The notes: a model not told the origin generated them from the sequence alone. DNA of 64,000 nt from Azolla caroliniana (GCA_043228905.1 JBHGNT010000006.1:7006001-7070000), one strand, 5' to 3'; shown: positions 1-10,531, counted from the stretch's first letter. Made by a program: numbers and translations.

Positions 1-742
1 TCTCCGGTGACTTCTTCGAATCGGTGTCGTCGGCTCCGTTGTCCTTTCGGTAGTGCCGACAATTCTTCCGGAAGTGCCCCGGCTTGCCACAGTGGAAGCA
101 TGTGGGTCTTCCTCTTGACTGCGACCGGGTCCCCGACTTCTCCCGTCTTTGCGGACTCCGGTTCCATTGTCTTCCCCGTTCCGATTCGGTGAGCAGCGCC
201 TTCGGGTCGGAGGCCGGTTCTTTATCTCTCCGACGCGCTTCTTCGTTCAAAATACTTGTCTTTACCGTTTGTAGAGACAAGTTATCTTCGGTGCAGGAGG
301 TGCTGAGAGTCACCACCAAATTCTCCCAGCTTTCCGGCACCGCAAGCTGGTTCACGAATCCCATGAACGTGCTTACGTGTTCCACCATGCTCTCGCCGTC
401 CCGGTACTTGAGGTTCACTATCTTCCTCATCAGGGAGGTCCGGTTCAACGCATTCTTCCTCTCGTAGAGGCCCGACAGCTTCCGCCACATCTCGTATGCG
501 TTGGTGTCGTTCGCCACATGTTGTAGAACGCTCACGTCGACGTATTGCCGAATGGTTGCAACGGCTTTCCGGTTCAGAAGCCTCCATTCCATCTCAAGTA
601 CCCCCTTCGGTATTTCCGACCTGTCAATCGGTTCGTACAGGTCCCGAACAATCAGAAGATCCTCCATCTTGATCTTCCAGTCGGCGTAGTTCTGCGCATT
701 CAGCACCATCATCCCCGGCTGCCCGCTGCTGCCGCCTTCCAT
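1..742 (-). pseudogene. copia gag of element A, partial, with internal deletion
   Basis: Gag polyprotein start of element A, with ATG at 742-740, the same start as in the complete copy (MEGGSSGQPG). The frame stays open to the window edge and reaches the CCHC nucleic-acid-binding region near base 80. Compared with the complete element at 26630 it lacks 57 bp near position 337, an in-frame loss of 19 residues from the UBN2/gag core just before the PESWENLVV motif. Gag would form the particle shell, and such a deletion may make the particle non-functional. The coding frame is otherwise not visibly broken in the part seen. Confidence 0.75.
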
Positions 743-758
743 TTTCTGCACTGCCGTC

Positions 759-770
759 GCTCTGATACCA
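759..770 (-). promoter_or_regulatory. Primer-binding site of element A
   Basis: On the minus strand this reads TGGTATCAGAGC, complementary to the 3' end of initiator tRNA-Met, the usual primer of plant copia reverse transcription. It lies three bases inside the LTR end. Confidence 0.9.
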
Positions 771-773
771 CTT

Positions 774-1668
774 TGTTGAGAATCTACGCTCCGATTCGCC
801 TTCACCGTTCGGCCACAACCGAGAAATCACGAATCAATGCAGCAGAAAATAGGAAACACAGAGAAAGACACGATAACACAGGGATTAACGTGGAAAACCC
901 TATACGGGAAAAACCACGGGAGTCCTCAAACTCCAACTATCACTATACGTGGGAATGTACAATGGCGAGCTGCAAGGCGACGACCTTGAGCTCGTTGTCC
1001 TCGCCACAGGCGGCGGTAATACACAGAGGCCACGACCTCTTCGTCTGTCTCTCTCTCTCTCGGCTGCTCTCTTCACTCTCTCTAAGTGAAAAAACAGAAA
1101 AAATATGAGCAGCAACTTTTCAGCAGCTACAAACAGTTTGCCCTAAGTCATATTTATACACATATGACTTTCGGGCTATTTACAAATATAGCCTCAAGGG
1201 CCCTTGGCAAACATATTCACAAATATGTCCCCGCATCCGGATCTCTCTCCGGGTACATACATCATCCGGCTCTGTAGCCGGGTTTTCATCATCCGGCTCC
1301 GTAGCCGGGTCTTCGTCATCCGGCTCCGAAGCCGGGTCTTCATCATCCGGCTCCGTAGCCGGGTCTTCATCATCCGGCTCCGTAGCCGGGTCTTCATCAT
1401 CCGGCTCCGTAGCCGGGGTCTACATCATCCGGCTCCGTAGCCGGGTCTTCGTCATCCGGCTCCGTAGCCGGGTCTTCGTCATCCGGCTCCGTAGCCGGGT
1501 CTTCGTCATCCGGCTCCGTAGCCGGGTCTTCGTCATCCGGCTCCGTAGCCGGGTACTCTTCATCTGGCTTCATGCCGGGTACTCTTCATCCTCCGGTTCC
1601 GTAACCGCAACCGGGCTTGCCGTCATTCATCTCCGGACATCCCATCCGGAGGGACCGATATCCCAACA
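774..1668 (-). repeat. 5' LTR of element A (895 bp)
   Basis: The LTR begins TGTTGGGATA at 1668 and ends CTCAACA at 774 on the minus strand. It contains a TATA box (TATAAATA, 1158-1151 on the minus strand), a conserved leader also seen in the complete element, and an expanded minisatellite. It is longer than the LTRs of the complete copy (756 and 784 bp) mainly because the minisatellite has more units. Confidence 0.88.
1258..1556. repeat. 27-bp LTR minisatellite, about 11 units
   Basis: The unit contains the imperfect palindrome CCGGCTCCGTAGCCGG (6-bp arms around a 4-base loop) and is repeated about 11 times, with spacer variants TCTTCATCAT, TCTTCGTCAT and TCTACATCAT. The same unit occurs about six times in the LTRs of the complete copy and about three times in element B. 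Open reading frames across it on both strands follow from the 27-bp period and are not genes. Confidence 0.9.
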
Positions 1669-2748
1669 TTTACTGTGCCGAAGACGCCGGAACTGAACGG
1701 GCTGGCCGAGAGGATGAACCGGACCATAATGGAGAGGGTCCGGAGTATGCTGGCGCATGCGAAATTACCCAAGGGGTTTTGGGCTGAGGCAATGTTGACG
1801 GCGACATACGTGATAAATAGATCACCCTCAGTACCTTTGGACGGAGACACGCCGCAAAGAGTGTGGACCGGTAGGGAAGTATCCTACCGGCATCTGAAGG
1901 TGTTCGGGTGTCTCGCATATGTGCATGTGGCAAAGGACCGGAGAGGAAAGCTAGATCCAAAGACCCGGCCATGCATATTCCTCGGTTACGACGATGACGA
2001 GTTCGGCTACCGAGTATGGGACCCGGTCGACAAAAAGATATTCCGGAGTCGTGATATCCTCTTCATGGAGGACAAGACACTCGCCGACTGGGAGTCGGAA
2101 AAGAAGATGAAGAGCTCCAAGTCGACCGGTGAGGATCAACTCTACGAGGAGCAGTCCCGACCGTCAAAGGACCGGTTAGCACTCGAGGATCCGGCCGAAG
2201 ACGGTGAAGAAACAGAACCGGCCGAGGAAGATGAAACTGATACCGAAACCGGCCCCGATCCCGAAATGGATTCGGATGAAGAGGAAACGGAGGAGCCGGT
2301 TACCGAAGCTCCGGAACGGAGATATCCTCTAAGAGAGAGAAGGGCCCCCCGGAGATTTCCGGAACCAGAGCACGTGCTGCTAACCGACGAGGGAGAGCCG
2401 GAGAGTTTTGAAGAAGCAAAGCTTGACACCCATAGCCGCAGGTGGTTAAGTGCCATGCAGGAGGAGATGGATTCCCTGCATGAGAACCACACATATGAAC
2501 TTGTGGAGCTGCCGAAAGGAAAGCGGGCACTTCGAAACAAGTGGGTGTTCAAGCTGAAACCGGGAGATGCCGGAAACCCCCCGAGATACAAAGCCAGGAT
2601 CGTGGTGAAGGGGTTCCAGCAGAAGAAGGGCGTCGACTTCGACGAGATATTTGCCCCGGAAGTGAAGATGACCTCCATCCGGACGGTGCTGAGCATAGCG
2701 GCAAGCATGGACCTCGAGGTAGAACAGATGGACGTGAAGATGGCATTC
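1669..2748 (+). pseudogene. copia integrase-RT fragment of element B
   Basis: Open frame that begins inside the integrase core (the NGLAERMNRT motif with the third catalytic acid) and runs through the GKxRP-like C-terminal part, the acidic linker and PLRERRAPRRFPEPEHVLL into the N-terminal fingers of reverse transcriptase, stopping at VEQMDVKMAF. The YVDD active site and RNase H are absent. Identity to the complete copy is very high, with E for V in the IFAPEVKM motif as a visible change. After 2748 the frame runs into inverted gag-protease sequence. It cannot encode an active enzyme. Confidence 0.85.
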
Positions 2749-4028
2749 ATAAGGTACAGTGTGTTGACTTTCCGGGCCCGAGCCACTATCAGGCTCCCCT
2801 TGCTGAACTTCATTACGCAGTTCCGGAAGCTACCTGTGTAGCCTTCATCGTCTAGCCTCCCGGCCGAAATCAGGTTCAATCGAACCTCCGGAACGTGTCG
2901 AACATCCTTCAGCAACATTTTGCATCCGGTCGAGGTTGTCAACCACACGTCTCCTATGCCGGCAATCCGGCACGTACCTTCATTTCCCATCCGAACACAG
3001 CCATGCTCACCGGCTGTGTAGGATGAGAAGTATCTTCTTTCCGGGGTCAGGTGGAACGACGCTCCGGAATCGACCACCCAGGTAGTCTCATCGCCGGCAA
3101 TGTTTAGTTCACCTTCTTCGGTGATGAGCATGATCTCCTCTTCACTTGCCGCGAGTGCCGTCGTTCCTTTCCGGTCCTGCCCTCGCCGATCCGAACCATT
3201 CCGGTCCGTGGCTCCCCGGTAAGCACCGTTCCGTTCCGAAGACTTCTTCGAATCGGTGTCGTCGGCTCCGTTGTCTTTTCGGTAATGCCGACAATTTTTT
3301 CGGAAGTGCCCCGGCTTCCCACAGTGGAAGCATGTGGGCCTTCCTCTTGACTGCGACCGGGTCCCCGACTTCTCCCGTCTTTGCGGACTCCGGTTCCGTT
3401 GTCTTTCCCGATCCGATTCGGTAAGCAGCATCTTCGGATCGGAGGCCGGTTCCTTATCTTTCCGACGCGCTTCTTCGTTCAAAATGCTTGTCTTTACCGT
3501 TTGTAGGGACAAGTTATCTTCGGTGCAGGAGGTGCTGAGAGTCACCACCAAGTTCTCCCAGCTTGCCGGCAATGTACACATCAGGATGATGGCTTGCATT
3601 GCATCCTCCAACGGGAACTTGATCGCCGCAAGCTGGTTCACGAATCCCATGAACGTGCTTACGTGTTCCACCATACTCTCGCCGTCCCGGTACTTGAGGT
3701 TCACTATCTTCCTCATCAGGGAGGTCCGGTTCAACGCATTCTTCCTCTCGTAGAGGCCCGACAGCTTCTGCCACATCTCATATGCGTTGGTGTCGTTCGC
3801 CACATGTTGTAGAACGCTCACGTCGACGTATTGCCGAATGGTTGCAACGGCTTTCCGGTTCAGAAGCCTCCATTCCGTCTCAAGTACCCCCTTGGGTATT
3901 TCCGACCTGTCGATCGGTTCATACAGGTCCCGAACAATGAGCAGATCCTCCATCTTTATCTTCCAGTCGGCGTAGTTCTGCGCATTCAGCACCATCATCC
4001 CCGGCTGCCCGCTGCTGCCGCCTTCCAT
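2742..4028 (-). pseudogene. copia gag-protease fragment of element B
   Basis: Minus-strand open frame starting at ATG 4028 (MEGGSSGQPG). It holds the gag UBN2 region, a CCHC knuckle (CFHCGKPGHFRKNC), the aspartic protease motif VVDSGASFH, and the pre-integrase stretch LNLISAGRL. Unlike element A it keeps the full gag core. The frame continues past the chimeric junction into antisense of the plus-strand half down to about 2142, which adds a nonsense tail. It lacks integrase, RT and RNase H. Confidence 0.85.
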
Positions 4029-4044
4029 TTTCTGCACTGCAGTC

Positions 4045-4056
4045 GCTCTGATACCA
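4045..4056 (-). promoter_or_regulatory. Primer-binding site of element B
   Basis: TGGTATCAGAGC on the minus strand, complementary to initiator tRNA-Met, three bases from the LTR end. Confidence 0.88.
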
Positions 4057-4059
4057 GAT

Positions 4060-4696
4060 TGTTAGAAATTGACGCTTTCAAAACCTTCACCTCTCGGCCA
4101 CAACTGAGGAAACACGAATCAATGCAGCAGAAAATCGAAAAACACATAGAGAGACTCGAATGCACAGGGTTTAGCGTGGAAAACCCTAGACGGGAAAAAA
4201 CCACGGGAGTGCAAGACTCCAACTATCACTATACGCAGGGAATGTACAATGGCGAGCTGCAAGGCGACGACCTTGAGCTCGCTGTCCTCGCCACAAGCGG
4301 CGGTATTACACAGAGGCGTCGACCTCTTCCTTTCTCCCTCTCTCACTCTCTCTCTCGGCTGCTCTCACTTCGCTCCCTCTAAGTGGAAAACAGAAAAATG
4401 AGCAACAACTAACAAAACTGTTTGCCCTAAGTCATATTTATACACATATGACTTTCGGGCTATTTACAAATATAGCCTCAAGGGCCCTTGGCAAACATAT
4501 TCACAAATATGTCCCCGCATCCGGATCTCTCTCCGGGTACATTCGTCATCCGGCTCCGTAGCCGGGGTCTTCATCATCCGGCTCCGATACCGGGTCTTCA
4601 TCATCCGGCTCCGATACCGGGTACTCCTCATTCGAGTCTTCATTCCCGATTCCCGGACATCCGACCATCCCATCCGGAGGGACCGTAATCCCAACA
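4060..4696 (-). repeat. 5' LTR of element B (637 bp)
   Basis: It begins TGTTGGGATT at 4696 and ends CTAACA at 4060 on the minus strand. It contains the TATA region, the (GA)-rich leader and only about three minisatellite units at 4548-4620, which makes it the shortest LTR of this family in the window. Confidence 0.85.
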
Positions 4697-4789
4697 GCTT
4701 CCATTCCATGTCCGATTCCTTCTCCTCTACTCCTTAGTCCAAGACCCCCGTGGTCCCGCCCTTCTCCACACACGCGCGTAGCAACGCGA

Positions 4790-5980
4790 CACCGTTCCGG
4801 ATGCTACCCGTGTCGCCTTCATCATCTAGCCGACCGGCTGATATCAGGTTCAGTCGAACCTCCGGAACGTGTCGAACATCCTTCAGCAACAACTTGCATC
4901 CGGTTGGTGTTGACAGCCACACGTCTCCTATGCCGACAATTCGCCATGTACCTTCATTCCCCATCCGGACACAGCCGTGATCACCAGCTGAGTAGGACAA
5001 GAAGCATTTCCGGTCCGGGGTAAGGTGAAACGACGCTCCGGAGTCTACCACCCAGGTCATCTCGTCGCCGGCAAGGTTTATCTCATTGTCCTCGGTGATG
5101 AGCATCAACTCTTCTTCACTTGCCGCGATTGCCGTCGTTCCCTTCCGGTCCGGCCCCCTCCGGTCTTTACCGTTCCGGTCCGGGGTTCGCTTCGAATCGG
5201 TACCGTCGGTCTCCTTATCTTTTCGGAAATGCCGACAGTTCTTCTGGAAGTGTCCCGGCTTGCCGCAATAGAAGCAAGTAGGCCTCCCTCTTGACTTTGA
5301 CCGTGTCCCCGACTTTTCCCGGTTCTGGGGACTATGGTTTCTGTGTCTTCCGCATTCTAATTCGGTAAGGAACGCTTTGGAGTCGGAGCTCGTATCCTTA
5401 TCTCTCCGACGCGCCTCCTCATCCAACAAGCTCGACTTCACTCTTGCTAGGGATAACCATTTTCCTTCCGGCCCGGCGTTGCCCAAAGTGACAACCAACG
5501 TCTCCCAGCTATCCGGGAGGGAACCGAGTAGGAGTAGTGCTAGTACCTCGTCGGCGAGAGGTACTTCCAATGACGTTGCCTGGTGTATCAGCCCCTAGAA
5601 TGCATTCATGTGCTCCACCATGCTGGAGCCATCTTGGTACCGAAGTCTTACTAGCTTCCGGAATACCGAACCTGATTAACAGCATTTTTGTTTTGGAACA
5701 TAATGTCGATCTTCTCCCAGAGCTCATGAGCCTTGCTCTCTTCATTGAAGTTGTTGTATAGGCTCATGTCGATGAAGCATCGTATGTACGCCGTTTTCTT
5801 CATGTGCATCACCTCCCATATCGTGGCGTCGATTTTGTCCGGTCTCTTGTCCCCAAACTGAACCAGCAACCAAAGGTCTTTAACCACGAGCATGTCCCTC
5901 ATCTTCGACTTCCATACCGAATAGTTGGAGCCAGTGAGCTTGAACATGCCTCCCAATGAATCGTCCATTTTCCGTGTCAT
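4790..5980 (-). pseudogene. copia gag-protease of element C, frameshifted
   Basis: Gag starts at ATG 5980 (MTRKMDDSLGG). The first frame is open to about 5651, then the frame changes near 5660 and again near 5600. The second open stretch (5570-4790) holds a knuckle CFYCGKPGHFQKNC and the protease motif VVDSGASFHL. No integrase, RT or RNase H follows. Divergence from A/B is clear: the N-terminal gag reads TGSNYSVWKSKM against LNAQNYADWKIKM in the complete copy. Broken and not functional. Confidence 0.8.
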
Positions 5981-5983
5981 TTC

Positions 5984-5995
5984 GCTCTAATACCA
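5984..5995 (-). promoter_or_regulatory. Primer-binding site of element C (mutated)
   Basis: Reads TGGTATTAGAGC on the minus strand, one base different from the initiator tRNA-Met complement. Confidence 0.8.
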
Positions 5996-5997
5996 AT

Positions 5998-6267
5998 TGA
6001 CGGGAACTCAACGCTCCTTATGCGCAATGCTCGGCCACAACCGAGCTTAGAATCATACACAGAAAACGGGAATGAATGCACGACACAAAGAAGAGAAGAG
6101 TGCACAAGATGTTTACGTAGAAAACCCCAAATTAGGGAAAAAAACCACGGCAGCCCACAGGCTACAAACTATCACTATGTTAGAATGTACAACAGTGAGT
6201 TCACAGAGGCAACGACCTCGTGCTCACAATCTTCGCCATAGGCGGCGGTTACAACAGAGGCAACGAC

Positions 6268-6299
<32 letters not shown>

Positions 6300-6858
6300 G
6301 TACACAGTTACACGATCTCTCTTCTTACACCAACAAGAATGACAACAACAGTAACTAAAAGTTTGCCCTAAGTCATATTTATACTAATATGACTTTTCGG
6401 CTATTTACAAATATAGCCTCGATGGACTCTCAAAAACATATTTACGAATATGTCTCTTCATCCGGTGAGCATTCCTCACCGGGTCTGCACCATCCGGCTC
6501 TCCGTAGCCGGGTACTCCTCATCCGGTTCTCACCAGGTCTGCACCATCCGGCTCTCCATAGCTAGGTACTCCTCATCCGGTTCTCACCGGGTCTGCACCA
6601 TCCGGCTCTCCGAAGCCGGGTACTCCTCATCCGGTTCTCACCGGGTCTGCACCATCCGGCTCTCCGAAGTCGAGTACTCCTCATCCGGTTTCCCATCCGG
6701 CTGTTCATCGGCATTGTTCTTCTCTCTTCCCATCCGGAGGGACCTGTCTCCCAACACTTCCGTAGCCGGGTACTCGTCATCCGGTTTCGGCCTCGGCCGA
6801 GTTTGTTCATCAACACTATTCTTCTCACTTCCCATCCGGAGGGACCTATTTCCTAACA
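5998..6858 (-). repeat. 5' LTR of element C (861 bp)
   Basis: It begins TGTTAGGAAATAGG at 6858 and ends CCCGTCA at 5998 on the minus strand. It has a TATA-like TATAAATATG region near 6390, a (CT)n tract at 6270-6299, and a different minisatellite at 6460-6690. That minisatellite is built on CCGGCTCTCCGTAGCCGGGT plus a CATCCGGTTCTCACCGGGTC block, about 50 bp per unit and roughly four copies. Confidence 0.8.
6460..6690. repeat. LTR minisatellite of element C, ~50-bp unit
   Basis: Roughly four units, each with two palindromic CCGG...CCGG cores: CACCATCCGGCTCTCC and a CCGGTTCTCACCGG hairpin. It is related in design to the 27-bp repeat of the A/B/complete family but has a longer period, so the LTR repeats diverged with the families. 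Confidence 0.75.
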
Positions 6859-8041
6859 AAAACACTTGTAACCCTTTTGCTCAAGTGAGTAACCGATTTT
6901 GGGTCAAGCTTTCTCCGCTTCTCATCGGGTACATGCACAAATGCAATGCTGCAAAAAACCTTCAAGTGTGAAGGGTCTAGCTTTGTCCCAAAATACTTCT
7001 CGTGAGGGGTGATGTCATGGACACCCTCGGTCATGCACCTATTTATGAGATACACAGTTGTAACTGTTGCCTCTGCCCAATAGATCTTGGGCATGTTCTT
7101 CTCATGCAGCATGGTGCGGGCCATCTCAAGAATTGTGCGATTCTTCCGCTCAGCAACACCGTTTTGTTGTGGTGTGTACCAGCAAGAGAATTCCCGACGA
7201 ATCCCCTTTTCTTCTAGAAAGGGCTTGAACTCGGTTGAGAAGTATTCTTGGCCACCATGAGACCGTAAGCATTGAATCTTGCGATTCGTCTCATTTTCCA
7301 TGCAATTCTTTAACTTGAGAAAGTGGGAGAAGACCTCACTTTTTGACTTCATCGGGCATATCCAGGTATGCCACAGATAGTCGTCAATGAAGGTAATGAA
7401 GTACCTACACCCACCAATTGTCGTTGTTTGAGCTAGGCCCCATACATTTGAGTGGATGACGTCCAGGAAGCCTTTACTCACATTTCTTTCGCTTAGGAAT
7501 GGATGCCTATGTTGCTTGCCTAGTTGGCACACCTCACATACATTATCAGGATGTTTCGAAGTAAATCGTGGCAATCCGTACACAGCCCCTTTTGTTTGCA
7601 TTGATCGGAGTTTACCGAGGTTTACATGGCCAACCCTTTTGTGCCACAACTCAATATCAGACTCCGCCTTGAGTCCCTTTGCATACATTGTTGTGTTCAC
7701 CTCGGTCGCATCAAGAATAAACATGTGACCTTCTCTTCTTGCATGAGCGATAAGTTGGCCTTTATCCTCAATGAAGCTGAACCTTTTTGGTTGAATCGTA
7801 CTTGCATTCCTTGTTCGACAATTTGGCCAACCAAGACCAAATTCTTTGTGATTGTCGGGACATGCAATACATCCTTCATGTAGCCCTTGTTGTCATGATT
7901 GTTAAGGGCCACATCTCTAATGTGCTCAATCATGTGTGTAGAGTCATCACTGGTCTCCACCACACCGGGTCTCTTGGGTTCCCTCAAATTCATGAACCAT
8001 TCTTGATGACTTGTCATGTGATTTGAGGCACCTGAGTCCAC
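6859..8041 (-). pseudogene. copia protease-integrase of element D, truncated
   Basis: The protease region begins with MDSGASNHMTSHQEW near 8041, followed by the conserved DVLHVPTITKNLVLVGQ block. After a frame change near 7700 comes the integrase. It has an HHCC zinc-binding module (WHKRVGHVNLG ... CEVCQLGK), the core with FITFIDDY carrying a catalytic Asp, and YTPQQNGVAERKNRTI with the catalytic Glu, ending at KKLDPKS-like C-terminal sequence. The first catalytic Asp position reads DVIHSNVWG, so the canonical HTD is altered to HSN. Truncated by element C. Confidence 0.8.
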
Positions 8042-8059
8042 TTGTTATCATGTTATTCA

Positions 8060-8995
8060 CCCGGTGTCGCATAACAAACATTGGCGCTTTGTTTTCTAGG
8101 CCAGCCATCACAGCATAGTTTGTTTGTTGCCAAGGTGAGGCAGTTGAGTCATTCTTCTTCTTCCGACACTCGGCTTCAAAGTGGCCAGGCTTTCCACAAT
8201 ACCAGCACTCAGTTTGTTGGTTTTGGCTGGTTGATGCAGGCTGGTGGAAGCTCTCCTTTTTGCCGGAATTCCCTCGGCTGTTTCGACCTTCTTGTTGCCT
8301 GGAATTAAACTGTTGTGGACATCATCCACCTCTTCCTCGGCCATTCCTCCCCCGATTTCCAAGACCATGATTGTGACCTCAACCGATATCATCATGTGTA
8401 TATAGCATCTGCCCATCAAATACCGTGCTTTTCGACCGTGTATGGTTCTCCTCAACCATTAGCATGGATTGCAAGTCGAAAAAGCTTGGGGGGTTCTCCC
8501 TTGTTGTTATGGCAGTTCGAAATGAGCCATATTTTTGTGCGAGGCCGCCAAGGCAGATATGCACCATCTTGTCATCATCAACTGCGACATTGATGGAGCC
8601 AAGTGAATCACATACATCTTTGATCTGGAGGGTATAATCCGTCACGGACATATCCCCCTGCCGAATATTGTTCAACTCCTACCGGAATTGAAGCTTTCTT
8701 GCTATGGTTGAAGTCGCGAAAATCTTCTTCAAGTTTTTCCACGCTTCTGTTGGGGATTTCGCATCACGAATATAGCTTAACATGTGATCTTGCACACATG
8801 TTGCCAAACAATACATCACCTTATTGGCGCCTTGTTGCCATGTGGGGTAGTTGGGATTTGTACTATCGGGGCTATTTCTTGAGATCCCTCGATATAACTC
8901 CAATACCCTTGCCCAACTAGGTATTGATGCATCTTATATTCCCAAGATGCATAGTTCTGCCTGTCCAACTTCTCTGTTGGAAGTGCGCTACCCAT
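8060..8995 (-). pseudogene. copia gag of element D, frameshifted
   Basis: Gag starts at ATG 8995 (MGSALPTEKLDRQNYASWEY). Frame changes occur near 8930 and 8680-8690. Later segments show the UBN2 pattern (NIRQGDMSVTDYTLQIKDVCDSL) and a CCHC knuckle (CWYCGKPGHFEAEC, about 8205-8160). The product would be the capsid-like protein of the particle. Broken by at least two frame changes. Confidence 0.75.
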
Positions 8996-9053
8996 CTATG
9001 CGTTCCTTTTTCTGATTTAGCTTGATTCGTATGATCTTGTTAACGCGAACCTC

Positions 9054-9211
9054 TTGCTATGCAAAACTACAGTGACGATATCAGGTTTTAAAACAACGTC
9101 TCTTGCTGCTCACACAGTTTCAATGGTAGAGCTCAGTGAAGGATCTCTAACGCTCACGCTCTAATACCATGTAAAGAATCTAACTCTAGTAGACTTTAGT
9201 ATTCAGAAGCG

Positions 9212-9264
<53 letters not shown>

Positions 9265-9481
9265 TGAATATATAAGCAAGAGAAGGAATTATAGAGAATA
9301 ACCAGAAAAATAAGAAAACACACTTGCTATGCAAAACTACAGTGACGATATCAGGTTTTAAAACAACGTCTCTTGCTGCTCACACAGTTTCAATGGTAGA
9401 GCTCAGTGAAGGATCTCTAACGCTCACGCTCTAATACCATGTAAAGAATCTAACTCTAGTAGACTTTAGTATTCAGAAGCG

Positions 9482-9532
<51 letters not shown>

Positions 9533-9591
9533 TGAATATATAAGCAAGAGAAGGAATTATAGAGAATAACCAGAAAAATAAGAAAACACAC
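9054..9591. repeat. 270-bp tandem duplication across PBS and LTR of element D
   Basis: Unit 1 is 9054-9323 and unit 2 is 9324-9591. The two are almost identical and differ mainly in the number of GT dinucleotides. Each carries the end of the internal region, the primer-binding site (GCTCTAATACCA on plus) and the first ~150 bp of the LTR, including a (GT)n(GA)n tract. The duplication is private to this copy and recent, judged from the near identity. Confidence 0.9.
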
Positions 9592-9899
9592 AGTAGGGGG
9601 ATGACAGCTTATGCACTTAAGAGAGCTTATTAATTATCTAAAGATCATCAACTAAACTAAATGGCCAAAGGGGGTTTTATATTCAAGTCCTCAACGGACT
9701 ACCCTATTAAATGTGTTGGTGGAATCTAACCAAGCTATCCACTTGAGTACAATTTTTTCATAAGAATATCTAATATTCTTTGACGACACTAACACTCGAC
9801 AACTACACAGATTACAATAAGTGTGCTCACACACTTTTTCACACATCGTCCTTTTCTTCATAACCACATGTTCACACAAGTTGAGCTTGATTCTCAACA
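9170..9899 (-). repeat. 5' LTR of element D
   Basis: It is bounded by TGTTGAGAATC (9899 side) and GATTCTTTACA (9170 side) on the minus strand. Without the tandem duplication the LTR would be about 460 bp (9440-9899). The (GT)n(GA)n microsatellites occur at about 9215-9264 and 9485-9532. Confidence 0.75.
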
Positions 9900-10488
9900 A
9901 ACATTTTATAGCTAATGGTAAGTAAATAGCGAAATTGTGCTCTTTTAATCCATAGAAAACTCAGAAGCATAAGGAAGTTACATATACGATCTCCCTCTTG
10001 TGTTGTTTATGTGTTCTGGGTTTATGAAAGTATAGGACTTGATCTAGAGTCAATATGAGGGGTTTATAGCCAAGGCTCTGTTTTCGGTTCACTGGTGTTT
10101 GGAACCTAGAGAAATATGAGATTGAAGAGAATATGCGATTGATATCCAATTCCATGGGTATATGTTGGGAAATTTCCCTGAGATTTAGAGATGGCTTCCA
10201 AAACTCTAATCTCCTGACTCGGAATGTATCATGATGGGAGAAGTATAAAAGCTTCCATCTTGTCTAATATTTGTAATTTTGCAAAAAGAGTAACTACAAT
10301 GACAAGGCTAAAACTGTTATTTCCATTTTCTGCATTTTATGTTAGCAAATTGCAATGAGCATGTACCCAATACCTGGGGGTCGGTAATAGGTATGTTGTG
10401 GCCCGTCGGTGCTCGATAGACTGTAGAAGGCTAAAGCTTGAAGCCTGAAGGTTGTAGGAGGTCCTCACTCGTCACATGTAGTCTCCCT

Positions 10489-10531
<43 letters not shown>

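Larger units (their letters stand above)
1..1668 (-). mobile_element. Copia element A, 5' part (continues outside window)
   Basis: This is the 5' end of a Ty1/copia LTR retrotransposon on the minus strand. Reading from its 5' end it has an LTR (1668-774), an initiator tRNA-Met primer-binding site (770-759), then gag running off the window at base 1. It belongs to the same family as the complete element at 25843-31497, to which it is nearly identical in gag. Its LTR end at 1668 directly abuts integrase sequence of element B in the other orientation, so A is either inserted in B or joined to it. The second flank is outside the window, so no target duplication can be checked. Confidence 0.9.
1669..4696. 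mobile_element. Chimeric copia element B: two half elements joined head-on
   Basis: Bases 1669-2748 are plus-strand integrase to reverse transcriptase of the 25843-31497 family. Bases 2742-4696 are minus-strand protease, gag, primer-binding site and LTR of the same family. The two halves meet in the 7-bp overlap GGCATTC (2742-2748), present at both parental positions of the complete element. No 3' LTR or polypurine tract is present. This arrangement fits template switching between antiparallel strands or microhomology-mediated rejoining of two neighbouring copies. Confidence 0.82.
4697..6858 (-). mobile_element. Copia element C, 3'-truncated
   Basis: Minus-strand copia element, a sister family of A/B. 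It has an LTR at 6858-5998, a primer-binding site at 5995-5984, gag and the start of protease. Homology to the family stops near 4790, inside the pre-integrase region; 4697-4790 is unrelated sequence that I cannot assign. Its LTR abuts the integrase of element D at 6858/6859, so C interrupts or replaces the 3' half of D. Confidence 0.8.
6859..9899 (-). mobile_element. Copia element D, 3'-truncated
   Basis: Minus-strand copia of a different lineage from A-C. It has an LTR at 9899-9170, a primer-binding site at 9169-9158, gag, protease and integrase down to 6859, where element C's LTR cuts in. RT, RNase H and the 3' LTR are missing. LTR ends are TGTTGAGAATC and GATTCTTTACA. A 270-bp tandem duplication spans its primer site and LTR edge. 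Confidence 0.82.

Noticed and set aside
1194-1440. Arg/Leu/Ser-rich open frames on both strands
   Set aside because: They follow from the 27-bp LTR minisatellite, whose period is a multiple of three; they are not genes. The same applies to the frames at 4464-4709, 25794-26205, 30810-31104 and 6450-6971.
1258-1556. CRISPR-like regularly spaced repeats
   Set aside because: The spacers are not unique, the array lies in a retrotransposon LTR of a plant, and no cas genes exist. It is a minisatellite.
2142-4037. 631-residue minus-strand protein as one functional gene
   Set aside because: Its C-terminal ~200 residues are antisense of the plus-strand RT and integrase linker; it is a read-through of the chimeric junction.
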